Positions 7,336 through 15,754 of a stretch of DNA of 64,000 nucleotides are shown in pieces (within the stretch, counting starts at the first letter, position 1; the number at the start of each line of letters is the position of its first letter). The position numbers were made by a program, and so were the translations under genes. The notes under the pieces were generated by a model, which saw only the letters and a program-made list of their open reading frames with translations, was not told the DNA's origin and ran no database searches. The stretch comes from VRUE01 sp963702705 (GTDB lineage Bacteria > Actinomycetota > Thermoleophilia > Solirubrobacterales > 70-9): assembly GCA_963702705.1 (NCBI GenBank), contig CAVPDR010000001.1, positions 1-64,000 of the forward strand, given 5' to 3'.

Positions 7336-8675
7336 GCGGCGACGAGGTCGCGCTCGCGCGCCGGGTGGCGGGCGGTGAGGACGACCGGGGTGCCGGCCTT
7401 GGGCGAGAGGGTGATGTTGCGGCGGCCGATCTTCTCCGGCGCCGGGTCGGCCTTGTGCAGCTCACAGCGGGTCAGCACCTCGCGCAGCGCGATCCGCATC
7501 TCGAACTCGGCGAAGGCAGCGCCGATGCAGCGGCGGATACCGCCGCCGAAGGGGATCCAGGCGTAGGTGTCGGGCGAGCCCTCGAGGAAGCGCTCGGGGC
7601 GGAAGGCGAAGGGCTCGGGGAAGGAGTCGGCGCGGGTGTGGGCGAGCCAGATCGCCGGGGTGACGTCGGTTCCGGCGGGCAGCTCGATCCCGTCGGCGAC
7701 GAGATCCGTGGCGAGGCGCCGGCCGGCCAGCGGCACCACCGGCCGCAGCCGCAGCGACTCGCTGATCGTCGCCCGCAGGTAGTCGTCCTCGCCGGCCTCG
7801 AGCGAGTCGCGCAGACGGCCGAGCTCACGCGGGTGGCGAAGCAGCAGGTCGAAGGTCCAGGCCAGCGCCGTCGCCGTGGTCTCGTGGCCGGCGAGCAGCA
7901 GGGTCATCAGCTGGTCGCGCAGGTCCGTGTCGCTCATCTCCGAGCCGTCCTCGAAGCGGGCCTGCATCAGCAGCGAGAGGATGTCCTCGCGCTCCTCGTA
8001 GTTGCCGTTGGCGCGGTGCTCGGCGATCTCGGCGTAGAGCAGATCGTCGGCCTCCTCCAGCTGCTTTTCGAACTTGGCCCATGGCCCGCGGCCGCCGAAG
8101 CGGCGGGAGGCGAGGCCGGCGAGTTGCGCGAAGGGCGAGGCCGTCTCCTCCAGGACTTTGGTCAGGACCGTGCGCAGGCGCTCCAGCCGGGGGCCGTCGG
8201 CGACGCCGAAGACGACGCGCAGGATCACCTCGAGCGTGATCGCCTGCATCCGCGGGTGGATCGCGAACTCCTCGCCCAGCGGCCAGGCGTCGATCTCGCG
8301 GTCGACGATCTCCTCAACCAGCGGTTGGTAGGAGCGCATCCGCTCGCCGTGGAAGGGCGGCAACATCAGCTTGCGGTGGGCGAGGTGGTCGGCGCCTTCG
8401 GTGACCAGCAGCGAGCGGGCGCCGACGATCGGGGTCAGGATGATCTCGCGGCCGGGAGGCAGGCCATGCGAGCGCTCCGTGTACAGGGCCTTGATCGCAG
8501 CCGGATCGGAAATCATCACCATCGGCCGCTCGAAGGTCATGAATTTGACGCTGAAGCTGTCCCCGTACTTTTCCCGGCACTCCTGCATGAAAGGCAACGG
8601 CCGGAAGCTCCACTTGAGCGTCTGAACCAGCGGGGAGCTCTTCGGTTCCGGCGGCAACGTCATCAAGCAAAGCAT
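7332..8675 (-). CDS. Cytochrome P450
   Basis: This is a haem-thiolate monooxygenase of 447 residues. The I-helix reads LLLAGHETTATAL, the ExxR motif is ESLRLRP, and the haem-binding loop is FGGGIRRCIGAAFAEFE with the Cys ligand. The FGGGxRRCIG loop resembles P450s of the mycobacterial CYP135/136/138 sort, whose substrates are mostly unknown. No membrane anchor and no adjacent ferredoxin are visible. An internal ATG at 8663 (MTLPPEPKSS) may be the true start. It is divergent from purC, with both promoters in roughly 30 bases. Confidence 0.93.
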   Translation of the reverse strand: MLCLMTLPPEPKSSPLVQTLKWSFRPLPFMQECREKYGDSFSVKFMTFERPMVMISDPAAIKALYTERSHGLPPGREIILTPIVGARSLLVTEGADHLAHRKLMLPPFHGERMRSYQPLVEEIVDREIDAWPLGEEFAIHPRMQAITLEVILRVVFGVADGPRLERLRTVLTKVLEETASPFAQLAGLASRRFGGRGPWAKFEKQLEEADDLLYAEIAEHRANGNYEEREDILSLLMQARFEDGSEMSDTDLRDQLMTLLLAGHETTATALAWTFDLLLRHPRELGRLRDSLEAGEDDYLRATISESLRLRPVVPLAGRRLATDLVADGIELPAGTDVTPAIWLAHTRADSFPEPFAFRPERFLEGSPDTYAWIPFGGGIRRCIGAAFAEFEMRIALREVLTRCELHKADPAPEKIGRRNITLSPKAGTPVVLTARHPARERDLVAA

Positions 8676-8701
8676 CGCAGGTGATAGCTAGCATCGCGTC
8701 A

Positions 8702-9550
8702 ATGCCACCCGTCGCCGACTTGAAGCTTCATTCCTCGGGGAAGGTCCGCGAGATCTATGAGTGGGAGGACGACCTGCTGATGGTCGCCTCCGACCGGATC
8801 TCGATCTACGACGTGGTGATGCCGACGCCGGTCCCCGACAAGGGCAAGGTGCTCAACCGGATCTCGGAATTCTGGTTCGAGCTGAGCGGCGACATCGTCC
8901 CCAACCACTTCCTCTCCGACGACGTGCCGGAAGAGGTGGCGGAACGGGCGATGCGGGTGCGGCGGCTGGAGATGTACCCGGTCGAGTGCGTCGTCCGCGG
9001 CTACCTCTCGGGGTCGGGCTGGAAGGAATACAAGAACGGCGGCGCTGTCTGCGGGATCGAGCTGCCGCCCAACCTGCTCGAGTCCGACAAGCTGCCCGAG
9101 CCGATCTTCACGCCGGCGACCAAGGCCGAGATCGGCGACCACGACGAGAACGTCGACTTCGACCGAGCCGCCGAGATCGTCGGCGACCGGGCGCTGATGG
9201 AAGAGCTGCGGCGGATCTCGATCGGGGTCTACGCGCGCGGCGCCGAACACGCGGCCGAGCGGGGGATCGTCCTTGCCGACACCAAGTTCGAGTTCGGCCG
9301 CCACGCCGGTGCCGAGATCGTCCTCGCAGACGAGGTGCTGACGCCGGACTCTTCGCGCTTCTGGCCGGCCGAGCGCTACCAGCCGGGCAGCACGCAGCCG
9401 TCCTTCGACAAGCAGTACGTGCGCGACTGGGCCGACGAGGCGGGCTGGGACCACAAGCCGCCGGCGCCGGAGCTGCCGCCCGACGTGATCGAGCAGACGC
9501 GGGCCAAGTACATCGAGGCCTACGAGCGGATCACGGAGCGCTCCTTCTAG
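8702..9550 (+). CDS. purC: SAICAR synthetase
   Basis: PurC condenses CAIR with aspartate using ATP to give SAICAR. The 282-residue protein has SSGKVREIYE, the signature VVRGYLSGSGWKEY and LADTKFEFG. I chose the ATG at 8702; a GTG at 8681 would add seven residues not expected in the family. A TAGCAT box about 8 bases upstream of this ATG could be a -10 element for a leaderless transcript. It heads the purC-purS-purQ-purL operon, in which all genes overlap. Confidence 0.96.
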   Translation: MPPVADLKLHSSGKVREIYEWEDDLLMVASDRISIYDVVMPTPVPDKGKVLNRISEFWFELSGDIVPNHFLSDDVPEEVAERAMRVRRLEMYPVECVVRGYLSGSGWKEYKNGGAVCGIELPPNLLESDKLPEPIFTPATKAEIGDHDENVDFDRAAEIVGDRALMEELRRISIGVYARGAEHAAERGIVLADTKFEFGRHAGAEIVLADEVLTPDSSRFWPAERYQPGSTQPSFDKQYVRDWADEAGWDHKPPAPELPPDVIEQTRAKYIEAYERITERSF

Positions 9551-9786
9551 TGGCGAAGGCGCGGGTGCTGATCAAGCCGAAGGAGGGAATCCTCGACCCG
9601 CAGGGCAAGGCGGTCGAGCGGGCGCTGCCGGCGCTCGGCTTCGAGGGGATCGGGCACGTGCGGGTCGGCCGTATGGTCGAGCTGGAGATCGATGAGCCGG
9701 GCCGTCTCGGCGAGCTCTGCGAGAAGCTGCTCGCCAACCCGCTGATCGAGGACTACGAGATCGAGCAGCTCGACGGCGCCGCCTGA
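9550..9786 (+). CDS. purS: FGAM synthase, PurS subunit
   Basis: PurS is the small dimeric subunit that holds PurQ and PurL together in the three-part FGAM synthase of Gram-positive bacteria. The 78-residue product (MAKARVLIKPKEGILDPQGK) has the expected length and the LPALGFEGIGHVRVGRMVEL core. The GTG start at 9550 overlaps the purC stop (TAGTG) and its TGA overlaps the purQ ATG. Confidence 0.95.
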   Translation: MAKARVLIKPKEGILDPQGKAVERALPALGFEGIGHVRVGRMVELEIDEPGRLGELCEKLLANPLIEDYEIEQLDGAA

Positions 9787-10466
9787 TGCGCTGGGGCGTC
9801 CTGCAGTTCCCCGGCTCCTGCGATGAGCGCGACGCCCTGCACGCCTGCTCGCTGCTCGGCGAGGCGCGGCTGGTCTGGCACGAAGAGCGCGACCTGGAGG
9901 GCATCGACGCGATCGTCGTCCCGGGCGGTTTCTCCTACGGCGACTACCTGCGGGCCGGCGCGATCGCCCGCTTCTCGCCGGCGATGGAGGCGGTCAGCGA
10001 GTTCGCCGCCGCGGGCGGCCCGGTACTGGGAATCTGCAACGGCTTCCAAGTCCTCTGCGAGGCAGGCCTACTCCCCGGTGCGCTGCTCCTCAACGAGAGC
10101 CTCCGTTTCACCTGCCGCCAACTCGACCTAATCGCGGTCGATGGGCCTGAAACGTCCGATATACGGACGTTTCAGGCCCATCGACCGGGGGGCTCGCTGT
10201 CGATCCCGGCCAAGCACGGGGAAGGGCGGTACTTTGCGCCGGAGGGGGTGCTCGATCGGCTCGAAGCTGACGGGCAGGTTGCCTATCGCTATGCGCCGGG
10301 GCAGAATCCGAACGGCTCGGCCCGTGACATCGCCGGGGTCCGCAACGAGGCGGGGAACGTGGTCGGGCTGATGCCGCATCCAGAGCACGCGGTCGATCCG
10401 CTGACCGGCTCGACCGATGGGCTACGGGTCTTCGAGGCTGTCGCCGCGGCTGGGGCGCCGGCGTGA
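9786..10466 (+). CDS. purQ: FGAM synthase, glutamine amidotransferase subunit
   Basis: PurQ releases ammonia from glutamine for PurL. The class I amidotransferase residues are visible: the nucleophilic Cys in VLGICNGFQVL and the His/Glu pair in MPHPEHAVDP. The protein is 226 residues. The loop between TCRQLDLIA and LSIPAKHGEG is about four residues longer than in B. subtilis PurQ and is encoded by a 53-base perfect palindrome (10135-10187), giving the run VDGPETSDIRTFQAHRP. The frame stays open and the catalytic core is intact, so I expect a functional enzyme. Confidence 0.95.
   Translation: MRWGVLQFPGSCDERDALHACSLLGEARLVWHEERDLEGIDAIVVPGGFSYGDYLRAGAIARFSPAMEAVSEFAAAGGPVLGICNGFQVLCEAGLLPGALLLNESLRFTCRQLDLIAVDGPETSDIRTFQAHRPGGSLSIPAKHGEGRYFAPEGVLDRLEADGQVAYRYAPGQNPNGSARDIAGVRNEAGNVVGLMPHPEHAVDPLTGSTDGLRVFEAVAAAGAPA
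10135..10187. repeat. Perfect 24-bp-arm palindrome inside the purQ reading frame
   Basis: Positions 10135-10158 and 10164-10187 are exact reverse complements with a 5-base ATATA centre. The element lies wholly inside purQ and is translated. It replaces a surface loop of the family by unrelated residues, which looks like an in-frame palindromic insertion similar in principle to the Rickettsia palindromic elements. No target duplication is evident. Confidence 0.85.
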
Positions 10467-12653
10467 CGGTCGAGGTCTCCAAGCACCGCGAGCTGGGCCT
10501 GACCGACGCCGAGTTCGACCTCATCGTCGAGAAGCTGGGACGCGAGCCCAACGACGTCGAGCTGGCGATGTTCAGCCTGCTCTGGTCCGAGCACTGCGCC
10601 TACAAGCACTCGCGCAAGCTGCTCGGCCAGCTGCCGACCGCGGGCGAGCGGGTGGTGATGGGCCCGGGCGAGAACGCCGGCGCGGTCGACATCGGCAATG
10701 GCCACGCGATTGCCTTCAAGGTCGAGTCGCACAACCACCCGAGCGCAGTCGAACCGTTCCAGGGCGCGGCCACGGGTGTCGGCGGGATCCTCCGCGACGT
10801 CTTCGCGATCGGCGCCCGCCCGATCGCGATCCTCGACTCGCTGCGCTTCGGCGAGCTCGACTCGCTGCGCTCGCGCCACCTGCTCGACGGCGCCGTGCGC
10901 GGGATCGGCCACTACGGCAACTCGATCGGGGTGGCGACGGTCGGCGGCGAGGTCTACTTCGAGGCTCCCTACGAGCACAACTGCCTGGTCAACGCGATGT
11001 GCCTCGGGATCGCGCAGACGAAGGACATGGTCCGCGCCGCCGCCGCCGGGGTCGGCAACGCGGTCGTGCTGATGGGCGCCTCGACCGGGCGCGACGGGAT
11101 CGGCGGCGCCTCGGTGCTGGCCTCGGCCGAGCTCGGCGAGGGCGACGACGCGAAGCGGCCGACGGTGCAGATCGGCGATCCCTTCGAGGAGTCGAAGGTG
11201 CTCGAGTGCTGCCTCGAGCTGCTCGAGAAGGGGCTGCTCGTCTCGCTGCAGGACCTCGGCGCGGCCGGGCTCACGTCCTCGGCCGGCGAGATGGCCTCGG
11301 CCGGCGGGGTCGGGATCGACATCGACGTGGCGCGGGTGCCGCTGCGCGAGGCCGACATGGAGCCGTTCGAGATCATGGTCTCCGAGTCCCAGGAGCGGAT
11401 GCTCGCGGTGGTCGAGCCGGCCAGGGTCGCCGAGGTGCTGGCGGTCTGCGAGAAATGGCAGACGGGCTCGGCCGAGATCGGTGTCGTCACCGATTCCGGT
11501 CAGATCCGCATCCTGCGCGGCGCCGACGTCGTCGGTGAGATGCCGGTCGAGGCGCTGGTCGACGGCTGCCCGCTCTACGACCTCGAGCCGGCCGAGCCCG
11601 GGGAATGGATCTACGGCAACCGGGCGACGCTCGAGCCCGGCCTTGCGGCCGAGGAGGCTCTGCTGGCGCTGCTGGCCTCGCCGAGCATCGCCTCGAAGCG
11701 CTGGGTCTTCGAGCAGTACGACTCGGTGGTCGGCTCGCGCACCGTGCGCCGGCCCGAGGCCGCCGATGCCGCCGTGCTGCGGGTCCCCGAGGCCGGCAAC
11801 GCGATCGCCGTCTCGATCGACGGCAATGGCCGCCGCGTCGCCTGCGACCCCCACGCCGGCACGATCGAGGCGGTGCTCGAGTGCGCCCAGAACCTCGCCT
11901 GCGTCGGCGCCGAGCCGCTTGGCCTGACCAACTGCCTCAACTTCGGCAACCCCGAGAAACCGGTGCCCGCCTGGCAGCTGGACCGCGCGATCGCCGGCCT
12001 CGCCGAGGCCTGCACCGCGCTCGGCGTCCCCGTCGTCGGCGGCAACGTCTCGCTCTACAACGAGGGCCCGGACGGCCCGATCTACCCGACCCCGGTCGTC
12101 GCCATGGTCGGCGAGCTGCCCGACCCGGCAATGGCCTGCGGCAGCGCCTTCGCCAGGGAGGGGGACGCGATCGCCCTGCTTGGTCCCTTCTCGCCAACCC
12201 TGGCGGGCAGCGAGTTGGCAAAGCAGCGCGGCGAGCTCGAAGATGGGGCTGCCTCGATCCGACATCACCGCCGTGGCCACCGCCTGCGCGAGCGTCCGCG
12301 AGGCGGTCCGCGCCGGCAGGCTCTCCTCCGCCCATGACATCAGCGACGGCGGCCTCGCCTGCGCCTTGGCCGAGTCGGCGATCGCCGGTGGAGTCGGCTG
12401 CAGCATCGACCTGCAGCCATTGCGCGAACGCGGCTGTTCACCCGAGGAGGCCCTCTTCGGCGAGGGCGCCGGCGGCTTCCTGCTCAGCGGCGAGCGCGCT
12501 GTGCTTGAGGAGCTGGGCGCGACGCCGCTAGGCAAGGTCGGCGGCACGACGATCGAGATCGCCGCCGGGGATCGCAGCCTCACGGTCGGCCTCGTGGCCG
12601 CCGAGAGCGCCTGGCGCTCGCTCGGGTCGCAAGCCGAGCACGACGGCGCCTGA
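10463..12653 (+). CDS. purL: FGAM synthase, large subunit (one frameshift near the 3' end)
   Basis: PurL uses ATP and the PurQ-derived ammonia to make FGAM. The start GTG overlaps the purQ stop (GTGA). The N-terminal family segments are clear: WSEHCAYKHSRK, GENAGAVDIGNGHAIAFK and ESHNHPSAVEPFQGAATGVG, with AVSIDGNGRRVACDPHAG further on. The frame runs to about 12248. There a GGGG run (12245-12248) carries one base too many, and the C-terminal part (LPRSDITAV, SAHDISDGGLA, GEGAGGFLLSG) continues in another frame to 12653. The rest is intact, so a sequencing error or a recent mutation is more likely than decay. Confidence 0.9.
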
Positions 12654-13973
12654 GACGAGCGCGGCGAAGACCGAGAAGAGGTAGGCGTCGTTCGATACGT
12701 CGAGGGCTGCCTGCAGGGTCGCCGGTTCGCCGACCATGGCGACGAGGATCGCGGTGCCGAGCACGGCGCCGATCTGGCGGAAGGCCGCGTTGACGGCGGA
12801 GGCGGTGGCGAAGCGGTCGTCGGGCACGTCGCGGACGGCGGCCGAGCCGAGGGTCGGAAAGGCGAGGCCGATGCCGATGCCGGTCAGGCAGGAGCCTGGC
12901 AGCCAGAGGCCGAGCCAGTCGGGCGTGGCGCCGGCCGAACGCAGGACCATCACGCCGGCGGCGAAGAAGAGGGTGCCGGGGACGATCACGGCGCGGTGGC
13001 CGAAGCGGTCGGCGAGCTTGCCCGCCGGTCCGGCGACGATCGTCGAGAGGGTCGGGCCGGGGAGCGTGGCGGCACCCGCCTGCAGCACGGTGTAGCCCCA
13101 GATCGAGGTGAGGAAGACGACGTTGCCGAGGATCAGCGAGAAGAAGGCGGCGGCGAAGAGCAGGGTGCCGAGGTTGCCGATACGGAAGGAGCCGTGGCGG
13201 AAGAGCTCCGGCTCGACGATCGGGCGCGGGTGGCGGGTGCTGCGCCAAACCACAGCGGCGAGCAGCGATGCGGCGGCGGCGAAGGAGCCAAGGGTTGGAG
13301 CCGAGGTCCAGCCCCAATCGTTGCCCTCGACGATGGCGAGGGTGACCAGCGCCAGGCTGACGGCGAGCATCAGCGCGCCGGGGAGGTCGGGTAGGCGGCT
13401 GTCGCGCTGGGGACGCTCGCGCAGGCGGCGCGTTCCAGCGAAGACGACCGCGGCGCCGAGCGGCAGGTTGACGAGGAAGACCAGGCGCCAGTCGTAAAGC
13501 TCGACCAGGGCGCCGCCGAGGGTCGGGCCGATCGCGGCGGCCGCCGCGGCGGCCGCACCCCAAAGGCCGACGCCGGCGGCCCGCCGCTCTGGCGGGAAGG
13601 CGTCGAGAACGAGCGCCAGCGAGGTCGGCGCGATCATCGCCGCACCAATGCCCTGCAAGACGCGGAAGGCGATCAGCAGCCCGAGCGAAGGCGCCGCCGC
13701 GCAGAGCAGGCTGGCGGCGGTGAAGCCGCCGACGCCGAGCAGGAAGATGCGCTTGTGGCCGAAGCGGTCGGCGAGCCCGCCGGCCGGCACCAGCAGCGCC
13801 GCGATCACGACGAAGTAGCCGTCGAGCACCCAGGAGAGCGCGTCGCGTCCCGACCCTGCGAAGGAGCGCGAGATGTCGGGGAAGGCGATGTTGACGATCG
13901 TCGCGTCGAGGAAGGCGAGGAAGGCCCCGGCACAGGCGATCGCCACCGCACTTCTATGCCCACGGTCATACAT
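12528..13973 (-). CDS. MFS drug-efflux transporter, DHA2 (EmrB/QacA) type
   Basis: This is a proton-coupled exporter of 481 residues with about 14 predicted membrane helices. TM1 carries AGAFLAFLDATIVNIAFPDI, the usual DHA2 start. Motif A-like GGLADRFGHKRIFLLG and a second GKLADRFGHRA are present, with motif C-type AAIGPTLGGAL. The ATG (13973) lies inside one arm of the operator described separately, and the divergent gene encodes a TetR regulator that probably represses it. The last 40 or so residues are read antisense to the purL 3' end (126 bp overlap), so the true C-terminus is uncertain. Confidence 0.9.
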   Translation of the reverse strand: MYDRGHRSAVAIACAGAFLAFLDATIVNIAFPDISRSFAGSGRDALSWVLDGYFVVIAALLVPAGGLADRFGHKRIFLLGVGGFTAASLLCAAAPSLGLLIAFRVLQGIGAAMIAPTSLALVLDAFPPERRAAGVGLWGAAAAAAAAIGPTLGGALVELYDWRLVFLVNLPLGAAVVFAGTRRLRERPQRDSRLPDLPGALMLAVSLALVTLAIVEGNDWGWTSAPTLGSFAAAASLLAAVVWRSTRHPRPIVEPELFRHGSFRIGNLGTLLFAAAFFSLILGNVVFLTSIWGYTVLQAGAATLPGPTLSTIVAGPAGKLADRFGHRAVIVPGTLFFAAGVMVLRSAGATPDWLGLWLPGSCLTGIGIGLAFPTLGSAAVRDVPDDRFATASAVNAAFRQIGAVLGTAILVAMVGEPATLQAALDVSNDAYLFSVFAALVSGAVVLGLRPERAPGALGGHEADREAAIPGGDLDRRAADLA

Positions 13974-14007
13974 CTGCGCCGACTATAGACTATGACCGTG
14001 GGCATAG
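13954..14007. promoter_or_regulatory. Paired TetR operator covering both divergent start codons
   Basis: Two 17-bp arms (13954-13970 and 13991-14007) are perfect reverse complements 20 bases apart. Each arm is itself a near-palindrome of the type CTATGACCGTGGGCATAG, which is what a TetR dimer usually binds. One arm covers the first codons of the MFS gene and the other those of the TetR gene. The spacer holds ACTATAGACTAT, a likely -10 region. Binding would repress both genes. Confidence 0.75.
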
Positions 14008-14621
14008 CGCGAATAGCCGATGGGGAGCCGGTCGAGGCAAAGCGACGCGACGGCCGCGCCCTGCTGCTCAAGGGCGCCCGCCAGCTGCTCGCCGAGAAGG
14101 GCTACGCGGGCATGGAGCTGCGCGACGTCGCCGAGCGCGGCAAGGCACCGCGCGGCTCGATCTACCACCACTTTCCCGGCGGCAAGGTCCAGCTCGCCCG
14201 CGAAGCGGCCGAACTGGAGGGGACGACGATCCGCGACCTGATCGAGCGTTCGCTTGAGGAGCGCGGGCTGAAGCAGACGCTCGCCCTCTTCGGCGACTTC
14301 TTCCGCCGCCGGGTCGCCGACTACCCCGAGCGAATCGGCTGCCCGGTCGCGGCGGTCGCCCTCGCCCGGCCCGAGGACCCCGAGCTGGCCGCGGTCGCGA
14401 CAGCCGCCTTCCAGAGCTGGGAACGGCCGATCGCGGCGGCCCTGCACGACGAAGGCGTCGGCGCCAGGGACGCGGAGACCTTCGCCGGCCTCGTCGTCTC
14501 AACCGTCGAGGGCGCCCTGCTGCGCGCCCGCGCCGCCGGCAGCCGGGAGCCGCTCGACTCGGCGATCGGTGGCCTCGAGCAGGCGCTCGAGGCGCTGCTC
14601 GTCGCCGCGAAATCCGGCTAG
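13992..14621 (+). CDS. TetR-family transcriptional regulator
   Basis: The 209-residue protein has an N-terminal helix-turn-helix: ARQLLAEKGYAGMELRDVAE, then GSIYHHFPGGKVQLAREA. The GSIYHHFPGGK form is typical of the LmrA/YxaF branch, which controls efflux genes. The C-terminal ligand domain is normal in length (GCPVAAVALARPEDPEL). It is divergent from the MFS pump and its start lies inside the paired operator, so autoregulation and pump repression with release by an exported compound are likely. Confidence 0.92.
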   Translation: MTVGIARIADGEPVEAKRRDGRALLLKGARQLLAEKGYAGMELRDVAERGKAPRGSIYHHFPGGKVQLAREAAELEGTTIRDLIERSLEERGLKQTLALFGDFFRRRVADYPERIGCPVAAVALARPEDPELAAVATAAFQSWERPIAAALHDEGVGARDAETFAGLVVSTVEGALLRARAAGSREPLDSAIGGLEQALEALLVAAKSG

Positions 14622-14638
14622 CCGGCTAGCCTGCGGCG

Positions 14639-15622
14639 ATGCGCAAAGGACTGGTGGCGGCTTTGACCTTGGCAGCGCTTGCCCTGCCCGCTCCCGCGAT
14701 GGCCGCAACCGAATTCGGCGACGAATGCCTCGCCGACGTGGCCGAACCGGGGATCACGCTGACGCAGCTCCAGCGGTCCTCCGCCAGCAGCTTGCCGTTG
14801 ACCGCGCCGAGCGACGGCATCGTCACCTCGTGGACGGTTCGCCTCGCGCCGGACTTTTCCGTCCAAGCGGCGCCGGTGCGGCTCAAGCTGCTGCGCCCGA
14901 CCCCGGCCCCCAACACGTTCAGGGTCGTCGGTGAAAGCGCCGACGCGTCGGCGGGAATGCCCGCCTTCACCCAGAACACGAGGATCGCCGTGCGAGCGGG
15001 CGACCGGCTCGGTCTCCACACCGAGGGTGGCGGCGGCACGCTGGCCTGTGGCAGCGACGACGAAGGCGACGTGCTCGGCACCTACAAAGGCAACGCCCTG
15101 AGTGGCCTCGAATACACCTTTGCCCCGGTGGCGAGGTTCCGCCTGCCGGTCACGGCGAAGATCGAGCCCGATGCGGATGGCGACGGCTACGGCGACGAAT
15201 CGCAGGACTACTGCCCGAAAAGCCCCGATCGCCACGACGGCTGCCCAGTCATCAGGCTCGAAATCACCGAATTCTGGGCCAAGCGCCACTCGATCCTGCT
15301 GCGCATCACGACCAGCGCCAGGACCGACGTCCGCGTCACCGGCCAGGTCGGCTGGGGCTTCAAGCCGAGCCCGAAACTCAAAACCGCGGGCGACAAACCG
15401 ACCCGGCTGATCGTCGGCCTGCGCGGCGGCAGGAAGACGGTCGCGCCGGGCCGAGCGAGGGTCTTCAGGGTCCAGCTGCCCAAAGCGGTGCTGCGTCGGC
15501 TCGGCCGGATCGGGCCGCGGCAGTCGCTGAAGGCGAAGCTCGTCGCCAGCACCGAAGATCTCGCCGGTCGCATCGACGTCAAGCGGGTGACCGTTCGCCT
15601 CAAGGGCCGAGACAGCAGTTAG
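14639..15622 (+). CDS. Secreted protein of unknown function with a calcium-binding-like repeat
   Basis: The 327-residue product has a signal peptide (MRKGLVAALTLAALALPAPA, cleavage after AMA). An Asp-rich DADGDGYGDESQDYCP stretch near residue 180 resembles a thrombospondin type 3 calcium-binding repeat. The Lys/Arg-rich C-terminal half (about 205-327) is probably a beta domain. A TAGCCT box lies a few bases before the ATG and could be a leaderless promoter. No enzyme motif is seen and the role is unknown. Confidence 0.75.
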   Translation: MRKGLVAALTLAALALPAPAMAATEFGDECLADVAEPGITLTQLQRSSASSLPLTAPSDGIVTSWTVRLAPDFSVQAAPVRLKLLRPTPAPNTFRVVGESADASAGMPAFTQNTRIAVRAGDRLGLHTEGGGGTLACGSDDEGDVLGTYKGNALSGLEYTFAPVARFRLPVTAKIEPDADGDGYGDESQDYCPKSPDRHDGCPVIRLEITEFWAKRHSILLRITTSARTDVRVTGQVGWGFKPSPKLKTAGDKPTRLIVGLRGGRKTVAPGRARVFRVQLPKAVLRRLGRIGPRQSLKAKLVASTEDLAGRIDVKRVTVRLKGRDSS

Positions 15623-15754
15623 CGCCAGGAACTGCCGCAATTCGCGGCCTTCCGCGACCGGCTTGCCGCCCGCCCACCGTTGCTACCCTGCCTGCGTAGG
15701 CAGTCCGCCTGCGCGTCACGTCCTTTCAAACGCGAGGAAAGCGCGCCCTTCCAC

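Noticed and set aside
7365..8684. Long plus-strand frame opposite the P450 gene
   Set aside because: The minus strand encodes all P450 motifs; the plus frame is low-complexity Gly/Arg/Ala/Glu text.
15623..15754. Purine riboswitch ahead of purF
   Set aside because: No purine or PRPP aptamer core is visible; only a weak promoter-like TACCCT and short hairpins.
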